DNA of 64,000 nucleotides from NCBI GenBank assembly GCA_024138015.1, contig JAMXBB010000010.1, forward strand, positions 79,532,683 through 79,596,682, given 5' to 3'. Positions 12,040-24,126 of the stretch are shown here, piece after piece. Source of the DNA: Lumnitzera littorea (Eukaryota; Streptophyta; Magnoliopsida; Myrtales; Combretaceae). Positions within the stretch are counted from its first letter, which is position 1. Each line of letters begins with the position of its first letter. Both the position numbers and the translations under genes were made by a program. The notes beneath the pieces were generated by a model, which was not told where the DNA came from, did not search any database, and saw nothing but the letters and a program-made list of their open reading frames with translations.

Positions 12040-15000
12040 TGTCATGCTCCGAAGTGGTAGAGTCATAACAGTCCCGCTGTACAAACTATTCTAGAATAGA
12101 AGTTGACTATATAATTGCTATCTTAGATTTTATTCACACAAAGTGTTTACAACTAACCCGCTTTGAAGTAAACAGTTCATAAATTAAATATGTTATTTAC
12201 TTATGAACTTAAGAAAAGTAAATATTCACATTAAAATAATCTGAATGTATTTACAAGATTTAGCAACCTAATATAATCTATTTCAGTAGTATGTAAATTA
12301 ATATTAAAAGTTTTAAAGATAAATCGAAACTTGAGAGTGTATCTAATCTTCAGTTTATATCTTCACTTCCTTAGGATCCAGCTACTAGTTTTAGAGTAAT
12401 TATAGGCCCTTCCTTGCTAGTATCTACAACAGCATCTATAGGGATGTGAGTAACTACGGCTCAGAGAGTAGGGACAGAGACTCAAAACTATATGTCAATA
12501 AAAAACATGGTTATCAACCAAATTAGTTAGATGCTATGCATGTACATGCAGATGTCATTGCACGACGTTGTCTTGTCCATTGTAAGATTAGAGAAATTGT
12601 ACCTACTCTAATCCAGGTTGAGGAGTTTCCATTAATACAACAGCTCACAACCAAACTCAGGCTTGTGCAACGAAGACACCGCTCCTCTTACAACTACCTT
12701 CAAACCATTGACTTCACCCTTATCGCGATCTCCTCATCTGTCACTTAGTTCAACTAATGATGAAGAAGGGACTAATTATGCTATCCAGCGTTATTCCTTT
12801 AGAAGGGGACGGTATTTGGCTGGAGAATCCTAACTTGCTCCTGATGAGTTACTATGCATGTCCGATTTAGAATTTTAAGCCATATATTTAATTAGATTTG
12901 GTTTAAGGTGTTCAATTATTGCAACGATTCATATAAATACAATCCAGAGCAACGAATCAGAAACATAATATCAACTCAAAAATAAGCACATACACGTAGT
13001 CCACTATCTAACAAGCACAATCCAGCATAATTTCAAGCCTCCAAAATACAGTATTATATTAATCTCAACTTACTTGGACTCCTCGCTTACTTACTTAGGG
13101 TATGACTTGCACAGATTATCACCACTAAACCCTATAATGTAAATGTTGTACTATTATGTTATCTTTAGTTTAGGGTTTAATATACCTAATTATTTAGGTT
13201 TTTAAGTCTTTTACAATTATTCTTAATTTATGTTAAGTTCTGATTTAGTTTTTTTTTTTCTTTAAGTCAATTTCTAAATTAGGTTTTTAACTTAGTTTTC
13301 AATTAAGGATTTTATATATAAACCTTAGGAAATCGTTCTGACCCATAATGTGAAATTAATCACATTATTTTTGGATATCCTAAATATCATTTTTTATCTC
13401 TAACCAATGTTCTAATATATGCAATACATCCTAATCCTAATTTAACTATCGAATTTACTTCTGTTATGAGAAAATCTTATTTTTTTTCATATAATTATCT
13501 CAATTTAAGTTTCCTACCAAATTTATTATATATTCCTACTGTTATTACAATATCAATTTTTATATAATATTTTCCTACTTATTAATTTCTTATACCTACA
13601 TATTACACATTATCACCTAATATATACATAATATACATATTTAATAGTCCTATCACTTAAAATATCATCTCCTAACATCAATTAACATCTCAAAATATAT
13701 AAATTCACCCAAAATTAGATTTTACACCTAATTATCCTAAATTACAAAATTAACTTAAAATTTACCATTTTTACCTATTACATATTTACTACATAATACT
13801 CTAATAATTACATCTAACATTCTAAATATTACAAATATCATACTTCATTAGATTTTAACATCTTAAAACATATAATTATACCCTAAATCAATAATTATCC
13901 TTTTAATTACTTAATTAGCCCAAAATTATCCATTTTATGTATTATTTTAAGGTCTAAAAATTTTCAAAAATTAATTTTTTAAAAAAGGATTTGTAGCACT
14001 ATTCTATATTACCTAAGTAGTCTATATAAAAATTTTGAGTTCAAAACAATACTTCTAAACCTATTTATTTCTAATTCAAAACATGCTTGGTTTTACATAA
14101 TTTCTTAAGCACTCTATATTTTCAGATGCAATTAAACCTAATCAATATTTTCTCCTAAATCTACATACAATAAAGCATCAGAATAATAAAATTCATAATT
14201 TTCTGGATAAAATTAATAATTTTAATAAATTTCACAAACTCAAGCTAAAATCGGACTCATTGGGCCGTTAAGATTCCAGCCACCAATAGTGGCCTTAAGT
14301 GTGTCGACCAAGTTGGGTAGTAGTGGTGGAGTGGTGTGGTAGTGGCCGTTTGGTTCTAGGTAGCTGTCAGGTGTGGGTTTCCTTCTAAAACCCTATTTGC
14401 ATATATTTTTTGTAATTTTTTTGGAAAAGGCCTAATTCTCTCTTGTTTATACCCTCTCCAATTTTCTCACTTCACAAACTATCCAAATGAGCTTATGAAA
14501 AATTTTGGATATTTATAGAGCTCTAGAAGATTTTTTATGCATTAAATTGACTTGACATGAGCTTTATCCTGTTCCAATTTGCTTTTTATTTGGCAAATTT
14601 TTATTAATTAATTTTTCTACTTTAATTTTTGCTTGCCATGCCCCTATTCTAGACATTTCCATAACTTTTCTGATTTTTCCTTAATTATTTATGAATTTTC
14701 TTTAATTATTTAATATCAATTTGGTATATTTCGGGCATTTTAGTATATTTCGTACCTATGTGTAAATTCATATATGATACAAATAAATACTCCTAAATAT
14801 TATTTAATCTATTTTATAATTTTTAGTGTGCATATAATTTATTTATATCGATTCGTTAGTTATTGAAATTCGTTCTAAGCATTTCCGATAAATAACAAGA
14901 AATTTTCATAAAAATTCAATATTATAATAATTAATCATTTTATTACTTAGTTTCTTAAATTTAAACTTACAGGATACTTTTACTAATAATCTTAACTTCA

Positions 15001-15089
15001 TTGTAAAATTTGGGCTTGATTAGATAATTTTGCATGATCACCCTAAATTCTACGAACTAAACCCTGAATACCCAATTGTAGGTCTTACA
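12040..15089 (-). mobile_element. Solo LTR B of the large Ty3/Gypsy-like family
   Basis: On the plus strand it begins TGTCATGCTCCG and ends GGTCTTACA. It is flanked by a perfect 5-bp duplication, CACAA, at 12,035-12,039 and 15,090-15,094. Length is 3,050 bp with no coding region, so it is a solo LTR left by recombination between two LTRs. Sense is minus: a TATA box (TATAAATA) lies at 14,510-14,517. Its closest relative here is the LTR at 61,058 onward; long near-identical blocks occur, for instance 13,150-13,210 against 62,930-62,970. Confidence 0.88.
14510..14517 (-). promoter_or_regulatory. TATA box of solo LTR B
   Basis: TATAAATA on the minus strand, preceded by gagctc and followed by a 'gctcatttgga' block. 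The same arrangement is present in the related LTR at 61,618, which marks both as the core promoter inside the LTR. Confidence 0.6.
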
Positions 15090-16000
15090 CACAATATGTT
15101 TGAAGTAACTAAAAAAAAAGTGATTTACAGACATATGACTTGTTATAGATAAAAAGTTTAATACAAGAAATAAGAATAATAGATTTACCATCCTCTTTTT
15201 GCATATTTATATGTACCCAATGACTCGTTTAAGGAATACTTGTTATATAACTATCACATTTTAATTTAATATGTTTTTTTTTCTCTTCTTTTGCTTCCAC
15301 AACCAATAGGTAGTGTACCACTTCACTGTTTATTTTATGATTTATTTTAGCTACACCATAAGTGTTACTCTTTATTTCCACGAATTGCATCAATTCATTT
15401 TAAACATTTTTACACATTTTCTCATTGCTACATTCTTTTATCATCATCCAGTTTCCATTTCTCTAAGTATAGTTTAACCCATCTTTTCTTAATCCTAACC
15501 TTATATGTTTGCTAAAATTCTCTTCATACTGCCTCCAATTTATAATTCTCATAATCTTCTAAGGATTACCCTTTCTATTATTTACTCAATTTATTGAGTT
15601 TCTCGACATTTTCTTAATTCATCTTCATCATAGCACTACTTTTATCTAGATTGCTCTTCACGAAAACTCATCCCTTTCTTGTTTTTAGATTCAATCTAAG
15701 TCTTTAGCTACGACATAACTCTACATTCAATTCCTTAATTCTAACTGTACATACTTCTACATATATTTTATATATTAAGAGTACATTATATTCCTATTCT
15801 TATCTATTCATATGGTGGGGTAAATGCAAGTCCTATGATAAGAGTCTTTGAATTTCTTGGTTCATACCATCCGTATTTACTTTCCCAAATAAGTTTGCAT
15901 CTTATTCTTTAAACAAGAGAAAGTTTTTCTTCAATATCTATCATCGATCTCTATTCATTCACTTTTATTAATCCATATATTATTCCTCGCATTATCCTAG
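15090..16000 (-). mobile_element. Probable decayed interior of the A/C retrotransposon, second segment
   Basis: Noncoding, pyrimidine-rich DNA between the CACAA duplication of solo LTR B and the CCTAG duplication of the next solo LTR. It has the same composition as the other inter-LTR segments. No protein motif is readable. Assigned by position only. Confidence 0.35.
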
Positions 16001-16550
16001 TGTAAACACCTCATTTTTGCTACTCTTAGAATTCTTTTTTATTTTTATTGGGTCAGGTTAAAAAAAAAGTAATAATAATAAAAAATAAAAATAAGAATAA
16101 AAAAATAAAATAAAATGGAACTTGAAAAAATAAAAAAAAATAAAGTACCAAGTCATAAAGTGTCGAATTGTGTCATTTAGGGTCGAATTGGACAAAGATG
16201 TATGTTTAATTTAATAAATTTTGAGTTGTTAAATAGTCGGGTTTTATTAAAATATTTTTTAGTTCAATTCGATATAAAGTGGATTTTTATCTAATTTATA
16301 TTGTACTAAATAGACTTAGGATTTATTAGATGGGTTAGTGTATATTTTGGGCTAATTAAGATAGATTGAGTTGGGCCCGAAAGATAGAAATCCCAAATTA
16401 ATATAGGGTTTCTAAAAACTAAATTGAATCTTCAATAAATCTAAATAAAAAATTATCATGTCTTTCGTATCTAGGATTTGTTATCGTATATTTTATATCT
16501 AGGATTTGTTGAGATTAAATTTATATTAAAAAATATTCAATTATGTAGCT

Positions 16551-16558
16551 TATAAATA
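16551..16558 (+). promoter_or_regulatory. TATA box of LTR H
   Basis: TATAAATA about 550 bp into the LTR, followed within 40 bases by the start of the CA-rich leader. This placement suits a U3/R border. Confidence 0.55.
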
Positions 16559-16589
16559 GAAATTCAACAGCAAAGTTTTGAGACATTTT

Positions 16590-17480
16590 TACAAATCCAC
16601 AACACACAACACAATAACATAACTCCACAATTATCCCCATACGACCATACATCCTACCACACGAAAGCTCTACAACCCAACACACGCTCTGATGAACAAT
16701 AACATGTGCAATAGCTATCTACACATACAATAGCCCCTTATACTGTACATAGCAATACACGCCCTGATCACTCACTTGTCACCCGAACATCCATAGCACA
16801 TATTCACCTACAACTCACTCGTCGACCACGATCTCTATGCCAGGACACTTACTCCACCACGTCCTTTGTCTTACCTACTGCACATTCACACATTGTTGTA
16901 CGCTTCACTTGATCACTCATAGCCCACACATCCAAGCATTGTCGCCATACACTGTACTGACATGCTAATATACATCTCACAGCATACTCTCTCACACATG
17001 ACAACACTTGCCTATATTCTCTCACTCACGATAACACATACACTGGTACAATTGGTCAACACACCACACAAAGCTGCATACTCACTTCACATTCTAATAC
17101 ATAACGCACACCATACACCACTCACTCACCAATCACTCACATATACAATAACACACATACAGTCGCACAAATCACTCACGAACATACATACTCTTAAGTC
17201 TTATCCCTCTCACGATCACACACATGCACAACCACATAGGTTTACAAACACATACGCATAGATCTACACACGTTGCCAAACACGATGACTTACTTACTCA
17301 CTTATGCACAACCATACTCAATCAAATTCCATTACTATCGCATACGATCAAATTCCACTGTTGTTGCGTACGATCACGATCCACTATTGCACACACATGA
17401 TCAATTCCACACCAAGCACGTGAACATAGTCTAAATGATCATAACAATCGATATGAACATGCCGATTATACACGACTTGA
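16590..17480 (+). repeat. CA-rich low-complexity stretch inside LTR H
   Basis: An A/C-rich strand with recurring cacaca, actcac and ataca words for about 900 bases, ending at a splice-donor-like CAG/GTAATA at about 17,490. It is T-poor and G-poor compared with the AT-rich flanks. It generates a Thr/His/Ile-rich open frame of 99 codons with no domain. Confidence 0.7.
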
Positions 17481-18469
17481 CTCGTTCAGGTAATAAAAAT
17501 TATTTTCTTAATTTTAATTAGTTAATTAATTAATTTCACTAAATTTTTTTCTTTAGTGCAATTTTTTTATATTTTTTAAAATTGTCATATCATTTTGCTA
17601 TATTGTTTTAGATAATTTTCAATTTTTTGATCAATTTAGTTAAATCGTATTTTTTTAACCAAAATTGCATTTTTTTTAAAAAATCGCATGTTTTTCTCTG
17701 AGATTCATATCTTTAGAGAAGATAAGTATTTAAGTATATCTTGCATTTAAGATTTAGAAAAGATCAATTTTAATATGTAGTGATTTTTCTAAAAAAAAAA
17801 AAATCTAAACTAGAGTTTTCAAAAGATTTAATTAGTTAGGGTTTTTTTTTTTAAAGAAAAAAAGATTTTTGAAATTAGATCTTTTTAGGTTTTTAAAAAA
17901 AAATAAAATAATAAATTATTAAATAAATATAAATTTGGCCCGTTTTTCAAATTTATAAAAGAATCACTTACTAAATCTTTTCTAAAAAAAGAATTACATT
18001 GGTTTGATTCTAACTAGTAAATACGTAGACACATCCGGGGTAACTGTATAAAAAATTTTAAAAAATTTTCTTTTTTTGGAAAATTCGTAATAAAAAATAA
18101 TCAAAATTCACTTTAGTTATATTTTTACATATTATATCTTAGTATTTTTAGAAAAATTATAAAAATAAAGCCATTAATTTTTTATTTTTATTTTTATATG
18201 GTGACTCGGTCTTAATTTGTTAACTCTTAAACTTAGTTTCTTCTGTTTAATTTTTTAAAAAATAATTTTTTAGAATATCCTCAAACTAGTGGCTAAATTA
18301 GGATTTTCTTACCCGAAAACCTTAATTTCATTTGTTACTAATTTAACTGGTTAGCAACTCTAATTTTTTAAAAGAAAAATGTTTTCTTAATTTAATGTCA
18401 AGTATTTTGTATTAAGTAGGTTGGGCTTATTATAAAATAAATTAAGAAAAATTGAAATAGGGCTCGATA

Positions 18470-19244
18470 CCTAGAAATACTTTTCTCAAGATTATCTCAT
18501 AGGTTTATCATAGTATTGATCTTTTGAAATTCCTTTATCTTCACATCTTTCAAAATCTAACTTCTACCTTCTCATTTAAGAATTGGGTGTATCCTCTTCC
18601 AATACTTAAAGATCCTAGATTCCCTTACTTTAGCTCAATTTATGCTATTCAATCTCTGATTTATATCAACTTCTCTTATTCCACCAATATCATATAGGTT
18701 CTACAATGTAAATCCTAATAAGTTTTCTTTGATATCGATGTAATATCTTTGACAAGTATATCCTTTACATCAGTTATATAATAAGATGTTACCTATGTAG
18801 AATATATGCTTGTACTTAACATAGAACTTTAGTCTCCAAACTATCATCGGAAAATTTATCCCTTATCGATCCAATATTACCTAGTTCTTGAAAATTAATA
18901 GTCTATTGGCATTCCAATACTCATAACTCATTTACATCAAATACACTCTATATATACCTCTATGATAACGAAGTATTCCCCATAACTTGAAAGTTCTTAA
19001 TTATTAGTAATCAAGTACAATTCATTACTTATAAACAACATATCACCAACTTTCATACCCATAATACAATAGCATCTACATTCACAAGATGTTACAATAT
19101 CTTGCAATTGAAGGATAGTAATAGAAGTTTCCCTTGTCAAATCTCATATTTAAATAATATTCCTTCATGATCCCTCTACTTAAACTGATCTCTATATATT
19201 TCATTTGAGTACAATTAACATTAGCTGTAATCATATACTTCAAA
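18470..19244 (-). mobile_element. Probable decayed interior of the A/C retrotransposon, third segment
   Basis: Noncoding sequence between LTR H and LTR F with the same pyrimidine-rich plus strand as its partner segments. The short minus-strand frame at 19,082-19,309 has no recognisable domain and runs into LTR F. Confidence 0.33.
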
Positions 19245-19795
19245 TGTAAACCCCATAAATTTTCAATGCAAACCCTAAAAGTAAATCTAAGTGCCCTAAA
19301 TAATTTCATGAGTTAATAAGGCTAAATTAGTTAAAAGCTTTACTAAATTATAAACCTAAACTTAAGCTGAATGAGAAAAACCCTAATATACCGATTGAAA
19401 CACTAATTGCGTATAAAAATTCTAAACCTTATATATGTGTAAATATAAGATATTGAACTCGAACTTAATTAAAACCTTAAAGCCAAAAACCTAAACTTAT
19501 AAAATCTATAATTTACTTTAACGGTGATAAAACCCTAGTTAGGTACGATTATCAACCAACATACATAATTGTGTAAAATCATTAATTAATGAATAGAGAT
19601 AGTTCCTAAATATTTCTAAACATAAAGAGTCACAAATTAATTAACTAAATTAACAAGATTACTAATATTATCTTATGATTATTCATGAATTCACATATGT
19701 GTATATATGTGTGCTACTTTTATGTTGATTTAATTTTTACTACATATTTTATATTTATGTATTAAATAGTATATATTAATTTTACATCTTATATT

Positions 19796-20878
19796 TGTTA
19801 AACCTATGGTTCATTATTTGATTTTGATAAGAACAAAATAAAAAGTGTATATCTAAACATGTTGTTTTTTAAGAAAACAAAATAAGTAGATGATTAAACT
19901 GAGTATTATTTGATTATTTTGAGATAATTAAATAAGTTTAATTAGCTTGCTTAACGATTAAATATATCAATTATCTCTACAAGAAATTTAATCTTTTGAA
20001 GTGGTGATTAAACGATCTTGGAGTTCTATTGCAAGGAGTATTCGTTGGTTGTGTGTTAAAAGAATTTTCAGGTGATATTTGGCTTACCGGATTGACAGCT
20101 CAAGGAAGAACTAGGCTGACAGTATAAAGCCCTGGAAAACACAAAGAAAAGCTCACTGATCTGGAAGAACTGACTTACCAGTTCACTTGTTGGTAGAGTA
20201 GTTTTTACCAACTTACCGGTAGTTCAAAGTACCAATATGTTGGTAAGTCATATTCAACTAGCCATTGAAGTATTGACTACATTATAACGGGAAGAAATGA
20301 ATGGGATAATATAAATGCTCAATAACCCGACCAAGGACAGTAGAGAACTGATATTTTGCTGTAATATTTCAACATTCTCTTGTATTCTCATTATCTTTTG
20401 TACCATAAATTGCTAATATTTAGAGAGATTTAAAGTGTAGTGCTTGTGAGCTATTAGTTGTAAGTATTGAGAGTTAAAAACACTACATCAATAATTCTTA
20501 AGATTGAATTTTTGTATTGAGAGTTGAGATTATGATTTTTGTTGAGAGTTGTGAGTGTAAAACTTGTGTAATCAAGTTTGTGTTTGTATAGCTCTTAGAG
20601 TTTGGATTGAGAAATCAATAAAGTAGTGTGAAGTCTTCGGTTGGAGGCATTGTGTGTCCGTAGAGATTAGGGGTGGCCCAAACTATATGTTATATCTGGG
20701 CTTAATCTTTTTTATCCCTATCTCTTTTAATTTCTGCATTTATTATTGTTCTACTATTGCTTTAATTACTTTTATTATTACAATTAGTTGTTTATATTGA
20801 CAAAGAATTGCAATTTGTCTTTAAACTCAATTCACCCCCCCCTCCTCTCCCCTCTCGAGTTTAGCCTAGTGTTTTTCA
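19796..20878 (+). mobile_element. Solo LTR of a Copia-type (SIRE-like) element
   Basis: It starts TGTTAAACC and ends GTGTTTTTCA, with a perfect 5-bp TSD, ATATT, at 19,791-19,795 and 20,879-20,883. Length is 1,083 bp and noncoding. A TATA box (TATAAAT) lies at 20,310, and the 3' part has the C-rich motif ttcacccccccctcc at about 20,831. An LTR start followed by 'tgattttgataagaac' and a C-run before the end recall SIRE/Maximus Copia LTRs; that assignment is from memory of the family. It is nested inside LTR F and so is younger. Confidence 0.88.
20310..20316 (+). promoter_or_regulatory. TATA box of the nested Copia solo LTR
   Basis: TATAAAT about 515 bp into a 1,083-bp LTR, a usual place for the U3 promoter. 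It supports plus-strand sense for this copy. Confidence 0.5.
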
Positions 20879-23800
20879 ATATTTTCTTTCACAATTACAC
20901 CATATAATATTTCAAATATTACCTAAAAGTTTGAAAAGCACTTTAAAAAAAGTCAAAAAGCAACTTTTTCTTGTTTTCTTTTACTTTTCTTTCTCTCTTT
21001 TCCTTTTTTTTTTTTCTGCTTTTCTTTTCTTCTTTTTCCCTCCATGTTGTGGCTACACAAGTGTCCTTCCACTTTATCACATGTGAGGAAAAAACTTTGA
21101 AAGAAGATAAGATAAGTCAACTCATCCTTTTCCCTTTTCTTCTTACCATTAGCCAACACATCCCTTTAGAACTCACTTCTACTTTCTCTTTTTCTTACAA
21201 ATTCAAAGTAAAAAATTAAAACTATCCTTTTTCTTTTTAGATCGACATCATCTCCCTTTCTTTCTAATTCTTATTCTCTTATTTTTCTTTCTTTTCCCTT
21301 CAACCATTACAACATCTCAACTTCTACAATATACTTCAATTCCATTATCAATATCCCATCTACATCAAGAGGAGAATAAAGAAAATTGCATCCCAAAACT
21401 CTCAAGATCAAGAGTAATCAAATAACCCCTTATATTATATTAGTTTTGTTTTTCTTATGTAATATAAGTTTTTGTTTATTTCTTTTATGTTAATGTGTAT
21501 TTGTTAGTATTGTTATGTTAGAAATATGCAGTAGGAATATGTAATAGGAGTTAGATGTATTTTATTATCTTTTGTAAGAAAATTAAATGTACATATATTT
21601 AATTAAACGTACAATTTATTTCGTTCGTGTTTATATATTTATATATGTATGTACTTAAATATATTTAATTATATGTACACCTATATTATATTTACTTAGT
21701 TATGTATATATATACGGTATATGTATGTATAGTACATGTGCATATATATAATATTAAGTATACTTACTTTACTATACATATGTGTAAAATAATAGAAAAT
21801 AGTACAAATACATGTATACCTAAGTAGTGAACTATAGGAGAAGATAAACGTGCCTAGATGTATATATATTACTCTGTTTTGCTAAGATTTAAATAAGTAT
21901 ATATATATATATAGTATAATATAAGTATTTATATATGTACATATACTGAAGATTACATACATATGTATATTAGTACTTAATTTTCTTCAAAATAAATTAA
22001 TAAGTATAAATGTATACATATATATATTAGAAGTGACCTTTAAAGGAGGAATAGGAGCTATTTTTCAATATTTAATAATTTATAATAATATATAAATATG
22101 TGTATATTAATATTATAAATTAGAGAAATGCAAAAAAAAAAAAAATGGAAAAATTAAGAAATTGCAACGTGGACCAATAGAGAGATGTCATGTCAGCTCC
22201 TACAAAATTTTCTAACTAAAAATCGTAATTTGCAAAATAATAAGATATTAATAATAATAAATTAATTAGGAAATTACAGTTATAAGAAAAAGTAGTATAA
22301 TTAATAATTTAGGCTTAAAATGGTGAAATAAAGAAATCATTATAAAATGGACTCAAAAACAAAAATATTAAAAAATGTGAAATTTGGAAATTAATTAAGT
22401 TATAAAATTAATAAAGAAAAGTTTAAAATGATAAACAAAAACATTTGGGCCAAAATAAATAAATTCGAAACATTCTCGGCTCATAATAGAAAATGCAAAT
22501 TCCAACATCTAAAACGAATCTTACTATGTGAAAATACGTCTGAAAACAATAAAAATTGATTATAAGTTCATAAAAATTGGAGTTAAAATGAAAAAATTAC
22601 ATGTGATTGAAAAAAAAAGCTCAAATCGGGAAATTATGTAAGATAAATAGAAAACTTAGGTAGATTTTTAATAAATATTTAAATAGAATAATTATTTTAC
22701 TTAGATACTTACTATCTTCATATCCTTTAATTATCAGGTGATCTCAATAAAGATATCAATCTCCCCACCGATTATTACGATCCTTAAGCTTTATTATGGC
22801 CGAATTAGTACTTTTTATAATTCCATACTTGTTTATGCTTGTAGATAGTAAAATTTAAATATTATTGTTGAATTGATTCATGTGTAGGGTTGGGATTTGC
22901 ATGTGAATGATATCGTTTATTTGTGATGTGAAAATACTTTAAATTATAATAACTAACTGTTTGTTGTATTTTGTATATCTCTAGAGAATTTAATTGTTTA
23001 TGATATTGGTTGGTCACTTAATAGCTAGACTTAAGTATACATGACTTTATTAAATTAAATTAGACCATGTATGATCGTGCATCATACTATAAATATTCCA
23101 ACTGTCACATCATACGAAAGTAGTGAGAGGTTATACGAGGGTTGATATATATATAAACATATATATTTAAGATTAAAGTGTTTTGTATGGTACACTAGTA
23201 CAAAATGACCTTATCTTAACCTGCAAAATTACTAGACGTTGGAGGTTCCAACCACTTGATTAAGGGTCAAGTTTAAAAGTCTCTATTTAAGGGTGAGTGT
23301 GGACTACATGGGCTTACTCATAATCATACTTGGAACTTAGTTTTTAAACTTGGAATTAAACTGATTGTTTTATTTTGAATACAGAACGTGAAGTTTCATA
23401 GTTATACAAGTTCATGTACGATACTCGGATTTGACTAGTGCCATGTAATCTCCAACCTTGACTTTGGAGGGCATTAAATTTGAGTTGCATACAGTACCTA
23501 GTTAACTGTATGTATTTTTGTGGTATTCTAATTGAACATGCATTCATATGTTTGAAATTAATTGCTGAATAACTTACTTATATGTATAGTTGAGGGATAG
23601 CTTACTAAGCTTTATAGCTTACACCCTTATAGGCTTTTGATGTAGGAGGACCTACCATACTTGGCCAAGGCATGTCCGAGGTTAGTTTGGGACATTTTGA
23701 GAAACGTGTGTATAAAAGAAGAGAACCGAGTGAATATATATATATATATTATGGAACTCTTAGTTAGAACTTTTATGATATGTTTTAGTATAATATTCAG

Positions 23801-23955
23801 TAGTTATGTAGGGTAACTTGCTTTACTACTGTAGATTGATACTGGAGCTTGTTTATTAGTATTTTAAGACTTATGATTCTATATTACTTATCTAATAAGA
23901 TTATTGTGTGAAATCTTATATTATTATATATGTTGTGATATTATCTTTACCTATA

Positions 23956-24015
23956 TAACCGATCGTGTAGTAACAGGTCATGTAGTAACCGATTGTGTAG
24001 TAACCGGTTGTATAG
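23956..24015 (+). repeat. Four tandem copies of a 15-bp motif near the end of LTR F
   Basis: The unit taaccgatcgtgtag is repeated four times with 2-4 changes per copy (taacaggtcatgtag, taaccgattgtgtag, taaccggttgtatag). It lies 110 bases before the LTR end. Short tandem motifs in an LTR can be enhancer-like, but that is not shown here. Confidence 0.8.
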
Positions 24016-24126
24016 TAATCTTGTATGTCATATAAAAGGTTGTTGATTGAAAGAGAAATCAATTTACAGTCTTTTGTACAGTATACGGTGACTTATCACG
24101 GCTAAATCGTCCATCAAGTTGTGACA

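Larger units (their letters stand above)
16001..18469 (+). mobile_element. Probable solo LTR H, different family (starts TGTAAACACC)
   Basis: It begins TGTAAACACCTC, has a TATA box (TATAAATAGA) at 16,551, then a transcribed-leader-like CA-rich stretch (about 16,590-17,480). The proposed 3' end is ...GGGCTCGATA at 18,469. CCTAG occurs immediately before the start (15,996-16,000) and immediately after the end (18,470-18,474), which suggests a 5-bp TSD. The end is TA rather than CA, so one substitution must be assumed. The frame at 16,962-17,261 lies inside the CA-rich leader and is low complexity, not a gene. The 5' end is better supported than the 3' end. Confidence 0.5.
19245..24126 (+). mobile_element. 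Probable solo LTR F (TGTAAACCC family), split by a Copia solo LTR
   Basis: It starts TGTAAACCCCATAAA and ends CAAGTTGTGACA. The 5 bases before (TCAAA) and after (TTAAA) differ by one transition, suggesting a TSD. The interior holds no protein motif. Without the nested Copia LTR it is about 3.8 kb. The opening resembles the 4.7-kb insert at 29,127 (TGTAAACCCTATAAA). The ending is similar in style to the TGACA ends of the large Gypsy-like LTRs. Short frames inside, such as the Phe/Ser-rich one at 20,971, are low-complexity artefacts. Confidence 0.6.

Noticed and set aside
12536..12748. Similar short frames in LTR copies B and C (12,536 and 27,165) that look like conserved proteins
   Set aside because: They fall in the conserved LTR core and share sequence because the LTRs are homologous. 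The frames are broken in copy A and read on the antisense strand of the element.
16962..17261. 99-codon Thr/His-rich open frame
   Set aside because: It lies entirely in a CA-rich low-complexity leader of an LTR. Composition alone explains the lack of stops, and there is no domain.
18195..18210. 'tggtgactcgg' as a primer binding site after LTR H
   Set aside because: It resembles the TGGCGACTCC-type sites of some Gypsy lineages, but the CCTAG flank match places the LTR end later at 18,469. No interior follows.
20953..21219. Lys-rich and Phe/Ser-rich frames on opposite strands
   Set aside because: Both are readings of a single pyrimidine-rich tract inside LTR F.
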